In this document: piece by piece, positions 37,170 through 45,390 of the stretch
Layout of the letters: each line of letters begins with the position of its first letter
Numbering within the stretch: position 1 is the first letter of the stretch
DNA from: Sporolactobacillus sp. THM7-4
GTDB lineage: Bacteria > Bacillota > Bacilli > Bacillales > Sporolactobacillaceae
DNA length: 64,000 nucleotides
Reading direction: 5' to 3'
Assembly (NCBI RefSeq): GCF_004153165.1
Contig: NZ_SEMD01000001.1
Location: 124,001-188,000, forward strand
Program-made: the position numbers and the translations under genes
The notes under the pieces: generated by a model
Seen by the model: the letters and a program-made list of their open reading frames with translations, nothing else
What the model was told of the DNA's origin: nothing
Databases searched by the model: none

Positions 37170-37211
37170 AAGAAAAGAAAAAAAGCAGATGCGTCGAAAA
37201 AACATCCGCTT
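37170..37211 (-). terminator. Terminator of the first glutaredoxin-like gene
   Basis: On the minus strand AAGCGGATG, 11-nt loop and CATCTGCTT (one mismatch), then TTTTTTTCTTTTC. Confidence 0.75.
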
Positions 37212-37273
37212 TCTTCTCTCTCTGCCTGATTTTATTTTGCCCCGGACTTAGGATCATTCACCCAGGTTTTCAA

Positions 37274-37543
37274 TCAGCCGATGGCTTCTTTCAAAAACCT
37301 GGTGATTGTCGCTTCCTGAGAATCGCTCAGCATGGCGCCCGTCTCTTTATCAATAAACGTCGGCACCGTTAAAAAATGATACTTTTCACGCAACCTGCTG
37401 AATCGATCTTCATCATCCTCGCGAACAAACAGTTCAATTTGATCATTGTATTTCCCGCCAAGCGCTTCATTCAAAACAACTTTTGCCCGTTCACAATAGG
37501 GACATACCCTTTTTGTGATCATTAAGACCTTTTTATCCGTCAT
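37274..37543 (-). CDS. Glutaredoxin-like thioredoxin-fold protein, copy 1
   Basis: An 89-residue single-domain oxidoreductase with the CPYC active site at about residues 14-17 (KRVCPYCERAK) and the cis-Pro motif TVPTFID. It should reduce disulfides or carry redox equivalents in the cytosol; a partner is unknown. GGAGGA precedes the ATG (MTDKK). A clear paralogue lies at 53604-53876; they share MTDKK, CPYC, GKYNDQI, TVPTFID and a C-terminal helix (I-x-FLKE). Confidence 0.85.
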   Translation of the reverse strand: MTDKKVLMITKRVCPYCERAKVVLNEALGGKYNDQIELFVREDDEDRFSRLREKYHFLTVPTFIDKETGAMLSDSQEATITRFLKEAIG

Positions 37544-37734
37544 ATCTGTTCCTCCAATTGTTGCTTTTCTTTATTTCAGTGTATCAAAAAGATGAACAAC
37601 CTGTCAGATTTGCTGCTTGAAAAAGATCCGGGCAGAAACTAAAAAAAGGATTAGATTTGTTTCTGTTTGTTGTAGTAAACTAGACACCAGAGTGTTTATT
37701 AAATGAGTGTAAAGTAAAGAAAGGACATGTCCTT

Positions 37735-38877
37735 GTGCGCAGCAAACTGAAATCCTTTTTACAGAGATACCGGTTTATTTTCTATATGATGGTCTTTTAT
37801 TTCATAAAAAAGTTTTCTCCTGTTAATCAAAATAAAGTTTTGCTTTTTTCTGATTCGAGAAAAACGTTAAGTGGAAACTTTCTTTTTATCAGCCGTGAAT
37901 TGAAAAAGTACCCGTTTGACGTGCACGCAGTATTAAAAGCCGGGTTGAAGAATTGGCGCCCTTTAAAAGATTGGATCAGGCTTCCTTACGAGCTTGCCAC
38001 ATCGAAATATATTATTGTCGATGACTTCTGTCCTGTGATCTACCCGCTGAATTTCAGCCGGGAGCAGAAAGTCATTCAAGCCTGGCATGCTATTGGTGCA
38101 TTTAAAACGATGGGATTCAGCAGAGCAGGAAAAGTCGGCGGCCCGATCGAGCATTCGATTACCCACAGAAATTACACAGATGCCATTGTCAGTTCTCCGG
38201 CGATCATTAAAAATTATGCGGAAGCTTTTCGGATGGACGAGAAGAAGATCCATGTGATTGGGGCACCAAGAACCGATGTTTTTTTCGATCAAAGGCATAT
38301 CGACCTTATCCGGACTCGTTTTTTTGAGAAACACCCTGACTTTATCGGGAAGAAAATCATCCTGTTCTGCCCGACATTCAGAGGAAAAGGACAGAAAGAT
38401 GCCTGTTACGATTTTTCACCGCTCGATCTTGATCTGCTTGAAAGTCGGTTCAGCAGCGATTATAAGATGATTATTAAGCTGCATCCGTTTGTCAAAGAGC
38501 GTCCCGCGCGATTCGCCAGGAGCCGGTTCTTTGTTGATTTGTCCAATCATCGTGAAATTAATGATCTGCTGTTTGTCACCGACCTGCTGATTACGGATTA
38601 CTCGTCCGTCATTTTCGAATATGCATTGCTCCGAAAACCGATTATTTATTTCGTTCCTGACCTCGACAGCTATCGGAAAACGCGTGACTTTTATTATCCG
38701 TTTGAAAAATATGTCTACGGAACGGTCGCTGTTCATTCAGATCAGCTTGCAGAAGCTATTCCGAAGGCTACCGTGGATGAACAGAAATTGAGATCTTTTA
38801 TCGATTTCTTTTGTTCAGCGTGTGATGGGCATCAAAGTGATAAATTTGTCAGAGAATTAATTATCAATAACAGGTAA
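37735..38877 (+). CDS. CDP-glycerol/ribitol phosphotransferase, TarF/TarL-like single-domain
   Basis: A 380-residue teichoic acid phosphotransferase lacking the N-terminal domain of the TarL-like protein at 29086-31041 but with the same catalytic motifs: LLFSDSRKTLSGNFLFIS, ATSKYIIVDDFCPVIYPL, AWHAIGAFKTMGFSRAGKVGGP, GAPRTDVFFD and LLITDYSSVIFEYALLRKPI. Close wording to the TarL-like protein suggests a TarF-type primer enzyme or a second polymerase. The start is GTG 37735 behind GAAAGGA. The next gene follows 18 bp later on the same strand, so the two form an operon. Confidence 0.82.
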   Translation: MRSKLKSFLQRYRFIFYMMVFYFIKKFSPVNQNKVLLFSDSRKTLSGNFLFISRELKKYPFDVHAVLKAGLKNWRPLKDWIRLPYELATSKYIIVDDFCPVIYPLNFSREQKVIQAWHAIGAFKTMGFSRAGKVGGPIEHSITHRNYTDAIVSSPAIIKNYAEAFRMDEKKIHVIGAPRTDVFFDQRHIDLIRTRFFEKHPDFIGKKIILFCPTFRGKGQKDACYDFSPLDLDLLESRFSSDYKMIIKLHPFVKERPARFARSRFFVDLSNHREINDLLFVTDLLITDYSSVIFEYALLRKPIIYFVPDLDSYRKTRDFYYPFEKYVYGTVAVHSDQLAEAIPKATVDEQKLRSFIDFFCSACDGHQSDKFVRELIINNR

Positions 38878-38895
38878 AGGTTGGAGAACGGCTAA

Positions 38896-40062
38896 ATGGA
38901 GTATATTGTAAAATTTTATATAATCATAATGAATATCGTTTACTTTTTTCTTAAATTACTGCCAACGCAAAAGAAAATCACGATGCTCAGCAGGGAGTCC
39001 GATGAAGTACCTGTTGATTTTGCGCTGCTTGAAAAAGAAATCATCCGGCACGACCCGTCTTATAAGGTGGTACTGCTGCCGAAAATGCTGCACAAAACGC
39101 TCAACAGCAAAATTAGCTATGCCTGCCACATGTACAGGCAAATGTACCACCTCGCGACTTCCCGTCTCGTGATTCTCGACACTTACTGTATCGCGGTCAG
39201 TGTGCTCAGGCATAAAGAAGAGCTGAAAGTGATCCAGATCTGGCACGCGATGGGCGCGTTGAAAAAATTCGGCTATAGCATTCTTGACCAGCCAGGTGGA
39301 TCAACCAGCAAGATGGCCCGGCTGATGAAAATGCATCACAACTATGATTATGTTCTTGCGAGCAGCCGGAACTGTATCCCTTTTTTCAGTGAAGCGTTCC
39401 GCGTCCCGCCTGAAAAAATCGTCGTCAAGCCATTACCAAGAACGGATTTATTGCTTGATCGACAGTATATGAGCAAAAAGAGAGAGGAAATTTTAAGGGC
39501 TTACCCCCGTTTAAAAAACAAGAAAAATATTACCTATATACCGACATTCCGGAAGAAAAGCAAAATAAAAATTGAGGACTTTGTGAACAAGCTCGACTTT
39601 AACCAGTATAATTTCATTGTCAAGCCCCATCCGCTGATGAGTTTTTCGACAACACATCATGAGGTGATTGTTCCTGATGAATTCAGTACCCTTGATGTGC
39701 TGTCTGTCAGTGATTTTCTGGTCAACGATTATTCAGCATTTACATTTGAAGCCGCTCTTCTTGATAAGCCGATGTTTTTCTATGTTCCTGATTTGAAGCG
39801 GTATCTGAAAGAACGGAATTTTTACATTGATTATCATAACGAAATGCCCGGACTGATCACGGACAACGCCGGAACAATCATAGACCATATCCGGAACAAT
39901 GATTATGATCTTAGTTTAAACAAAAAGTTCCGGGAAAAATACGTGACGGTAAACCGCTCGAGAAGCGCGACAGCCGATATTGTTGATTTCATGTTCGATG
40001 TCATCGGCTCTGAAGGGGAAAAAAAGCCAAATCTTTGTTCCGACCACTCCCGGGACCTGTAA
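38896..40062 (+). CDS. Teichoic acid glycerophosphotransferase, TarB/TagB-like
   Basis: A 388-residue membrane-associated CDP-glycerol phosphotransferase. It starts with a hydrophobic helix (YIIIMNIVYFFLKLL), then KVIQIWHAMGALKKFGYS, KPLPRTDLLLD, and FLVNDYSAFTFEAALLDKPM. The motifs are more divergent from the TarL-like protein than those of its upstream neighbour, and the short length fits the TarB/TagB primase that adds the first glycerol phosphate. TarB versus another role cannot be settled. GGAGAACGG precedes the ATG. Its stop codon falls in the first bases of the opuAC-derived repeat, whose hairpin serves as its terminator. Confidence 0.8.
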   Translation: MEYIVKFYIIIMNIVYFFLKLLPTQKKITMLSRESDEVPVDFALLEKEIIRHDPSYKVVLLPKMLHKTLNSKISYACHMYRQMYHLATSRLVILDTYCIAVSVLRHKEELKVIQIWHAMGALKKFGYSILDQPGGSTSKMARLMKMHHNYDYVLASSRNCIPFFSEAFRVPPEKIVVKPLPRTDLLLDRQYMSKKREEILRAYPRLKNKKNITYIPTFRKKSKIKIEDFVNKLDFNQYNFIVKPHPLMSFSTTHHEVIVPDEFSTLDVLSVSDFLVNDYSAFTFEAALLDKPMFFYVPDLKRYLKERNFYIDYHNEMPGLITDNAGTIIDHIRNNDYDLSLNKKFREKYVTVNRSRSATADIVDFMFDVIGSEGEKKPNLCSDHSRDL

Positions 40063-40259
40063 AAAGACACCTTTTCAGGCAAATACGCATGAAAAGGTGT
40101 CTTTAGTTTCTCAAATTAGTCTTTCAGATCCTCAATGGAATGAATCTGAACGCAAGACGGAACAACGAGGCCTGATTTTGTTCCTTTCCTATTTACTCCA
40201 AGGTCGGTCACTTGATTTTTAAACTGGTTCATATAATCGCATGTGTCGTCGGCAGCCAG
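40060..40259. repeat. Direct repeat, copy 1: opuAC 3' end plus terminator
   Basis: These 200 bp match 48706-48906 in the same orientation with about eleven differences, one being a 1-base deletion at about 40239. The similarity begins at TAAAAAGACACC and ends at GGCAGCCAG. It includes a 14-bp perfect hairpin (AAAGACACCTTTTC, 40063-40076, with GAAAAGGTGTCTTT, 40091-40104) that can terminate transcription from both sides. Confidence 0.92.
40116..40259 (-). pseudogene. Truncated opuAC 3' fragment
   Basis: Read on the minus strand, the fragment encodes the last ~47 residues of the glycine-betaine binding protein, ending GLVVPSCVQIHSIEDLKD and stop. It has a frameshift (one base missing) near THADYMNQF and several substitutions relative to the intact gene at 48762-49649. 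It has no start and no upstream coding sequence; similarity stops abruptly at 40259. Confidence 0.9.
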
Positions 40260-40297
40260 CAACCGGCCACAAGCTACCGTGATCAATTAGAAATTAA

Positions 40298-40337
40298 ACA
40301 AGGCCGGATTATTCGCGATCCGGCCTTGTTTTTTTCT
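40298..40337. terminator. Terminator between the repeat and the DedA-PAP2 gene
   Basis: ACAAGGCCGG, 12-nt loop, CCGGCCTTGT, then seven T on the plus strand; the minus strand has TTTAATTTC, so it probably ends the convergent minus-strand gene as well. Confidence 0.82.
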
Positions 40338-41628
40338 ATTCACCACTGTAATTTTCCTTAATTATTGATAGAAAACGAAACAGTTCAAGCGATAGAACTA
40401 ATCCGCTGACCCAGACCGCCCCAAACACATAGCCCGCAAGTAAGTCACTCGGATGAATGTTAAAAAGGCTGATACCGCTAATCGCATAAACGAGCAAAAT
40501 GCTCACGAACACGAGAAGCTCTAACATACTAATCAAATAATTGGTCTGATGGCGGACCAGCATCATAAGAAAATAACCATAACAAATAAGAACCATCATT
40601 GATTGCCCGTCGGGAAAATTAGCACTTACATAGCTGCCGGTCAACATAAAATGGAACAACCAGCGAACACTGTTTGTAAAGAGAAAACCTCCCGTTAAGG
40701 TCATGGTTAAGAAAAGCAATTCAAGCCATTTGTTCTTGTTGTTGATCAGAATTGTAGCCGCCGTAAAGACAAGAACCACACTCAGTACCGTCCATGAAGA
40801 TAAGCTATGAACATGATTCATCAGTGACTCCCACCGAGAATTAACAAGAAAAAAAACAATCGATCTGGAAATTTTGTCAAAAGGATCGAATTCATTACTG
40901 ACAAAATCCTGTATCATTCCGACCATTAACGTAACAAGTGAAATAAAGGAAGCCAGAATTAAAAAAATAAAAAATTTGATTTTCAAAAAACTTTTGTATC
41001 GCTTAAAGACAGACAGGAAAAGGAGCAGAAGTGACTCCTTGATATACTGTCGGTTCTTTTTTATGACAAGATAGCAAACCGCAGCAAGAACAAGGAAAAT
41101 GCTGGCCAGGACGAGCCATTTTTTTATTTCTCCCTGATACTTGTCCCATTCCGGGCCTAATACATAGCCAAGCAAGATAAAGGTACTCGTCCAAAGGAAT
41201 ACACCAATATAAGAAAAGATGCAGAAGGAGCGGAAGGGCAGACGGATGACCCCGGAAATAATGCTTGCAAGATGCCTGATACCGGGAATGAAGAATGAGA
41301 AGATTAAAAGAACCTTCCCATATTTCCCATACCATCTTGATATTCGCTCCATTTTCTCAGGCCCCATATGAATATAACGACCAAACTTACGAAAAAAAGG
41401 CGCACCAAGCTTATAGCCAATCCAATAGGAGATTGTGGCCCCCAGAATTCCTCCGGTACCTGCTGTTAACAAAGACAGAACAAGGTTTATCTTCCCATGA
41501 AACGCTAAGATTCCCACATAGCTTAAAAGCGCTTCGTTGGGAATAGGGATACAAATCAGTTCAAGCATTAACGCCAAAAAAACAGTGATATAACTATAGT
41601 CGTGAAGTAATTGAATTAACCCACCCAT
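40336..41628 (-). CDS. DedA-PAP2 fusion membrane protein with degenerate PAP2 active site
   Basis: A 430-residue protein: residues 1 to about 195 are a DedA/VTT domain (IPIPNEALLSYVGILA, FFIPGIRHLASIISGVIRLP), then helices of a PAP2-like phosphatase domain (about 215-420). The PAP2 catalytic motifs are altered: the usual PSGH is PDGQ at 339-342, and the usual SRx5H is SGx5I (384-391), although the trailing HPSDLLAGY is retained. Both catalytic histidines therefore appear lost. It may keep a lipid-binding or flipping role without phosphatase activity. GGAGGAA precedes the ATG. It is the first gene inside the direct-repeat-bounded block. Confidence 0.85.
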   Translation of the reverse strand: MGGLIQLLHDYSYITVFLALMLELICIPIPNEALLSYVGILAFHGKINLVLSLLTAGTGGILGATISYWIGYKLGAPFFRKFGRYIHMGPEKMERISRWYGKYGKVLLIFSFFIPGIRHLASIISGVIRLPFRSFCIFSYIGVFLWTSTFILLGYVLGPEWDKYQGEIKKWLVLASIFLVLAAVCYLVIKKNRQYIKESLLLLFLSVFKRYKSFLKIKFFIFLILASFISLVTLMVGMIQDFVSNEFDPFDKISRSIVFFLVNSRWESLMNHVHSLSSWTVLSVVLVFTAATILINNKNKWLELLFLTMTLTGGFLFTNSVRWLFHFMLTGSYVSANFPDGQSMMVLICYGYFLMMLVRHQTNYLISMLELLVFVSILLVYAISGISLFNIHPSDLLAGYVFGAVWVSGLVLSLELFRFLSIIKENYSGE

Positions 41629-41751
41629 ACCGAGTTCCTCCGCAATAGCAGCATCTTTATCATCTCCACGTTATTTCCCGATTGTCGGTTAAAAAAACCT
41701 CTTCGAGACCATTTCAACGTGATAAAGTTCTCTATTAATATTCGTCTGCAA

Positions 41752-42177
41752 TCATTGCGACCTGTCTTTAATTACATTCAGCATGATCTTCCAGCCTTCG
41801 CTATTCTCCTCAAAGAAACGAATTTGCTCACTTTCCGGTGCATCGAGATGAGCGAACCCACTTTCCGTGACCTTCAGCTGAGTCCCTCCATTTTCAGGTT
41901 CAAGATTAAACTCGACTATGGTTGAGTTGCCCTTTTTTGGTTCTTCTCCCGGATACGAGCTGGCCCAGCGACAAACGATACTGCTCGGCGCGTTTGTTGT
42001 CTCGATCAATACAGGAAAACGTCCATACTTACACTCAGCCACTGCTCGATTACCATCAATCGTTACATGGTCCGGACCTTGCTCGCCTGCCCACCAGGCG
42101 GGAACACTGACCCATTTCCAGACGTCCTGCACTGGCGCATCAATGAAGATTTCCTTTTCAATCGTATTGTGATCCAT
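41752..42177 (-). CDS. SRPBCC (AHSA1-like) domain protein
   Basis: A 141-residue START-like domain protein: IEKEIFIDAPVQDVWKWVSVPAWWAG at the N-terminus, the strand GGTQLKVTESGF, and a C-terminal helix NSEGWKIMLNVIKD, as in the Aha1/polyketide-cyclase-like family. Such small cavity proteins bind hydrophobic ligands or act in stress response; the role here is unknown. GGGGGA lies 8-9 nt before the ATG. Not obviously co-transcribed with neighbours. Confidence 0.85.
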   Translation of the reverse strand: MDHNTIEKEIFIDAPVQDVWKWVSVPAWWAGEQGPDHVTIDGNRAVAECKYGRFPVLIETTNAPSSIVCRWASSYPGEEPKKGNSTIVEFNLEPENGGTQLKVTESGFAHLDAPESEQIRFFEENSEGWKIMLNVIKDRSQ

Positions 42178-42286
42178 GGGTTAATTCCCCCTGTGTTCTT
42201 ATGTATAAGCATCAGGTATAGCACCAGAAGAATAAGGGCGTCTTTAACGCTTTCCTCACTTTGCTCTTTTTAATCGCTTATTAAAA

Positions 42287-42379
42287 TCAAAGCGAAATTT
42301 CGTCTCTGTGATCATCATCGAAAAAGCCTCCCCATAGAGCACCGAGAAGGTTGAGTATCATAAAATTTTTAAAGCTCAT
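42287..42379 (-). CDS. Possible 30-residue amphipathic small protein
   Basis: ATG at 42379, reading MSFKNFMILNLLGALWGGFF followed by an acidic tail DDDHRDEISL, stop at 42287. AGGGG lies 9 nt upstream (an in-frame ATG at 42388 is too close to it). A strong promoter (TTGACT, 18 bp, TATGAT) lies about 30 bp before the start, so this is a self-contained unit. The peptide has one hydrophobic helix and a charged C-terminus, the shape of small membrane regulators or type I toxin-like peptides; I do not recognise it. Confidence 0.5.
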   Translation of the reverse strand: MSFKNFMILNLLGALWGGFFDDDHRDEISL

Positions 42380-42407
42380 CACGTTCATCCCCTGTTTTCT
42401 TTTCTCA

Positions 42408-42437
42408 ATCATAGAATGAGGATAGAATATGAGTCAA
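42408..42437 (-). promoter_or_regulatory. Promoter of the 30-residue small gene
   Basis: Minus strand TTGACT (42432-42437), 18-bp spacer, TATGAT (42408-42413). Confidence 0.7.
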
Positions 42438-42470
42438 ATTAATTTTGATCAGAACGATTATGAGATGGTC

Positions 42471-42647
42471 TCATGAATAGTTCACAGCTTGAACTATTGG
42501 CTGCCATTGTTGATACAGGATCTTTTTGATAACTTCCGCATTGAGCGGACAGCAGTGCATGGTAGAAATGATTACGGAATGATCCACTTCAGCCACCACT
42601 AATGGCATATGAAGCGGATCATTTTCTTCGCCTATTCTTGCACCCAT
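42471..42647 (-). CDS. Small protein of unknown function (about 58 residues)
   Basis: The open frame begins at GTG 42680, but the best ribosome site (CAGGGAAAAAAC) precedes ATG 42647, giving MGARIGEENDPLHMPLVVAE and so on. It contains a CC pair (STMHCCPLN) and a C-terminal helix ending IVQAVNYS. No transmembrane segment. I do not recognise a family. It follows the MFS gene stop by 36 bp (or 3 bp from the GTG), so co-transcription with it is likely. It could also be a truncated remnant. Confidence 0.45.
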   Translation of the reverse strand: MGARIGEENDPLHMPLVVAEVDHSVIISTMHCCPLNAEVIKKILYQQWQPIVQAVNYS

Positions 42648-42683
42648 GTTTTTTCCCTGGTGGCGTATCTCTATGAGCACCTC

Positions 42684-43895
42684 TTAGTGTTCTTTACTTG
42701 AAAGTAAACTCTGCTCGCCTGGCAAGAGCAATGATAAAAGTGCTGCGATAAATGGCAGAACAGCGAAAAAGTTAAAAATCGTGTACACGCCATAAACATC
42801 AGACAACCAGCCGATCATGGTCGCACCGATTCCACCTGCGCCGATCCCGAAACCTACCATCAAACCCGAGACAAGACCGATGTTTTTCGGAAACATCATC
42901 TGCCCATAGACAACGGTAATGGCAAATGATGAGAGCACAAAGAAACCAAAGATGAACAAGACGATGACCGACAGGACGCCATGAACATGAGGCAGCATAT
43001 AAGCCAACGGAATCGTAACAGCCATGGAAATGAACAAAAGCCACTTGCGACTGATCAGATCAGAGAAGCGTCCACCGATAAAAGTCCCTAACGCGCCGGC
43101 ACCTAAGAAAAGAAAGGTGAGCAGATCCCCATGCTTAAGCGAAATTCCTTGATGCAGATAAAGAAATGGCAAGAACCCCGCTACACCAATCTGCGTCCAT
43201 GAGCGTAAAATCACGACAACAGTTAAGATACAGAGTCCGGTCAAATGATTTCGTCCTTTAATCATTTTCTGCCGCATTTTATTTTGTTCCAAACTACGTT
43301 TATACCAGGGCAAAACAGAAAGAACGAGTACCAGTCCGGCAAGCGTTGTCACTGCGAACCAGCCAAGACCGTGCAAACCCGTAGCGATTAAGAAAAGCGG
43401 AAGCAGTAACGGACCCACAGCCTGGCCAAAATTGCCGCCGACCTGAATAATCGCCTGCGCCGTCCCCCGTGCTGTTCCCGCAGCCATGTATGCGCCACGC
43501 ATTGCTTCAGGATGAAAAATTCCCGATCCAATACCTGATAAGCCGACAAGAACGAGCAACATCCAGTATGCCGGTGCATATCCGGACACAGTCAACCCTG
43601 TCCCACTCAGGCAAATACCGACAGGCAAAAGCCACGGTTTCGGATGTTTATCGGAAATAACACCAAATAATGGCTGCGAAACTGAAGAGGTCATCATCGA
43701 AACAAATAAAATGACACCCGCTTGAAAATAGTTAAGATCAAAAGCTTGTTTATATAAAGGCAGAAGTGCCGGCACCAGACCTGTGGTCATCAGATCATTG
43801 ATGAAATGAACACCACTGAGGCTGACTAATTCCCTTGTCGCTGCCAGCCGCGGCTTCAGTGCAGGATCCTTCTGTTTACTTATTGCAAGATTCAT
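42684..43895 (-). CDS. MFS transporter, fosmidomycin-resistance (Fsr)-like
   Basis: A 403-residue major facilitator with 12 helices. The N-terminus HFINDLMTTGLVPALLPLYKQ, FGVISDKHPKPWLLPVG, GIGSGIFHPEAMRGA and VGGNFGQAVGPLLLPL are typical of the Fsr/FsrR-like efflux family. Exports a drug or metabolite; the substrate is unknown. ATG 43895 is chosen: GGGAGGG lies 10 nt upstream, and the longer frame to 43928 has no ribosome site. Single gene inside the accessory block, possibly with the small ORF downstream. Confidence 0.87.
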   Translation of the reverse strand: MNLAISKQKDPALKPRLAATRELVSLSGVHFINDLMTTGLVPALLPLYKQAFDLNYFQAGVILFVSMMTSSVSQPLFGVISDKHPKPWLLPVGICLSGTGLTVSGYAPAYWMLLVLVGLSGIGSGIFHPEAMRGAYMAAGTARGTAQAIIQVGGNFGQAVGPLLLPLFLIATGLHGLGWFAVTTLAGLVLVLSVLPWYKRSLEQNKMRQKMIKGRNHLTGLCILTVVVILRSWTQIGVAGFLPFLYLHQGISLKHGDLLTFLFLGAGALGTFIGGRFSDLISRKWLLFISMAVTIPLAYMLPHVHGVLSVIVLFIFGFFVLSSFAITVVYGQMMFPKNIGLVSGLMVGFGIGAGGIGATMIGWLSDVYGVYTIFNFFAVLPFIAALLSLLLPGEQSLLSSKEH

Positions 43896-43954
43896 AAAGT
43901 CAAACCCTCCCAGGTGAAACCCGATCATTTAGACTTTTCTTGAACACTTCTATA

Positions 43955-44098
43955 CTAACAAATTATGCGAAATGAATCCCGCAATATTCTGCTTACCTGA
44001 CATTGATGTAAAACGTTTGCCGTATGATCAGAAATCATTTCATTATTGTTTAATAGTGTATGGTCCAGATCACTGACAATGATTTTAATCGTTTGCAT
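43955..44098 (-). pseudogene. Truncated Cof-type HAD hydrolase (N-terminus only)
   Basis: ATG 44098, preceded by AGAGGAAG, opens MQTIKIIVSDLDHTLLNNNEMISDHTA (written here only in part: VSDLDHTLLNNNEMIS). This matches the N-terminal motif I of Cof/YidA phosphatases, except that Gly of DxDGT is His. After about 33 residues the similarity stops and the frame ends at 43955 after 47 codons. It is a remnant of a gene normally near 270 residues. Confidence 0.65.
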
Positions 44099-44124
44099 CT
44101 TCCTCTGTTTCCCCCAATAGCAGC

Positions 44125-44727
44125 TCAATGCCTATTTAAAATGGTTTTTTGAAACCCTTCCGGATGCATGGCTTCCCACTCTTCTCTGAGCACACCATAT
44201 CCGATTGAATCGTAGTATTTTCCATCGACGATTCTCGCTTTTCTGAAGCAGGCTTCCTGGGTATAACCGAGTTTCTCTGCAAGCTTCATCATCCCAAAAT
44301 TGCCTGACCATGTCCTTAGATCAACACGAACGATTTCCGGCATCGCCTTAAAAAGATAGTCCGTCCACAAACCAAAAGCCTCGAAACCTCTGCCATTCCC
44401 CCAATAATCCGGGTCAAAAATGCTGATGCCTGCACATAACCAGTTTGTTTCTTTACTCTCCCAATACCAGCCTACTCTTCCAAGCAGTTTATCTGAGTCC
44501 TTGTCCGCAATGGCCAAATCTTTTCTCGGTGTTTCTAACCTGTGTGCTTCGATTTTCAAGCATTGTTCTTCGACGCGTTGAATGACTTCCTCTTTTGACA
44601 TTCCTGGATAATAAGGTCCATCAAACTTTTGCCAGTATTGACCTGGCTGCCGCCAAAAAATATAGTCATCTGAATCCTCCAGTTTCCAGTCCCGAATGAC
44701 AATCTGAGTGCCTGCCATGTATACCAT
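44125..44727 (-). CDS. GNAT-family N-acetyltransferase
   Basis: A 200-residue acetyltransferase of the RimJ/RimL-like type: VIRDWKLEDSDDYIFW at the N-terminus, GRVGWYWESKETNW, the acetyl-CoA loop region in YWGNGRGFEAFGLWTDYLF, and RTWSGNFGMMKLAEKLGYTQEACFRKAR at the C-terminal side. Target is unknown (protein N-terminus, antibiotic or metabolite). ATG 44727 behind AGAGGCGG is preferred over in-frame codons up to 44751. It lies 26 bp upstream of the HAD remnant on the same strand. Confidence 0.82.
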   Translation of the reverse strand: MVYMAGTQIVIRDWKLEDSDDYIFWRQPGQYWQKFDGPYYPGMSKEEVIQRVEEQCLKIEAHRLETPRKDLAIADKDSDKLLGRVGWYWESKETNWLCAGISIFDPDYWGNGRGFEAFGLWTDYLFKAMPEIVRVDLRTWSGNFGMMKLAEKLGYTQEACFRKARIVDGKYYDSIGYGVLREEWEAMHPEGFQKTILNRH

Positions 44728-44809
44728 GAATAAACCGCCTCTTTTACACATGATACTCTTCTATATATCTTTCAGACTAGTTTACCATAGTGAGTCTATA
44801 ATCGAGAGG

Positions 44810-45046
44810 CTATTCAATTCTTTGTGCCTGGTTTTTCATTTTAACAAGATAAGCGCCCCCAATAATAGCTAAAATTATTGGTACAGAATGGCCCATCCAC
44901 TGAAGAACAAGATAATGACCGTGGTTAAAAGGAAGATAAGCGCCATGAACCAGCCAACCGTCAATGGTTTAATGATTTTCAGAGCAGCAAGCATTATAAA
45001 AATATAGGACGTAATAAAAACGATACTTGATGTTGCGCAGTCCTTT
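44810..45046 (-). pseudogene. Decayed membrane-protein gene
   Basis: On the minus strand two frames each give part of a hydrophobic protein: IVFITSYIFIMLAALKII in one and HGAYLPFNHGHYLVLQWMGH, VPIILAIIGGAYLVKMKNQ in another, ending at TAG 44810. A frameshift near 44940 and the absence of a start suggest an inactivated small membrane protein. The family was not recognised. Confidence 0.45.
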
Positions 45047-45112
45047 TTTTACTGCAAGGTAGACGAATACTGTAAAATAAAAAGTCTAAAGTTAAGTGGT
45101 GAGAGAAGAAAA

Positions 45113-45390
45113 ATGAAAATAGTATTAGGAGCTGGAAGAACCATTTAATGGTTGGGCTAGCACACAACAAAATGAATTAAATTTATTAAACCGAAAAGAC
45201 TTTGAACAAAGATTTGCAGAAAATAGCATTGATGCCATGTTAGCAGAGCATGTTTGGGAACACATGGCAATGGAAGATGGAATAATTGCAGCTCAAAATT
45301 GCTACGACTTTCTTAAACCTGGTGGCTATTTACGATGTGCAGTCCCAGATGCTTATTTTCGTAATGAAGAATATCAGAGATATGTGATCA
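45113..45390 (+). pseudogene. Frameshifted and truncated SAM-dependent methyltransferase
   Basis: ATG 45113 begins MKIVLGAG, the usual start of a small methyltransferase family, but a frameshift follows within ~20 bases. The next frame continues NGWASTQQNELNLLNRKDFE, then DAMLAEHVWEHMAMEDG and CYDFLKPGGYLRCAVPDAY. Similarity stops at about 45390, where the sequence changes to a dehydrogenase fragment. The C-terminal part is missing. The region is visibly AT-rich. Confidence 0.75.
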
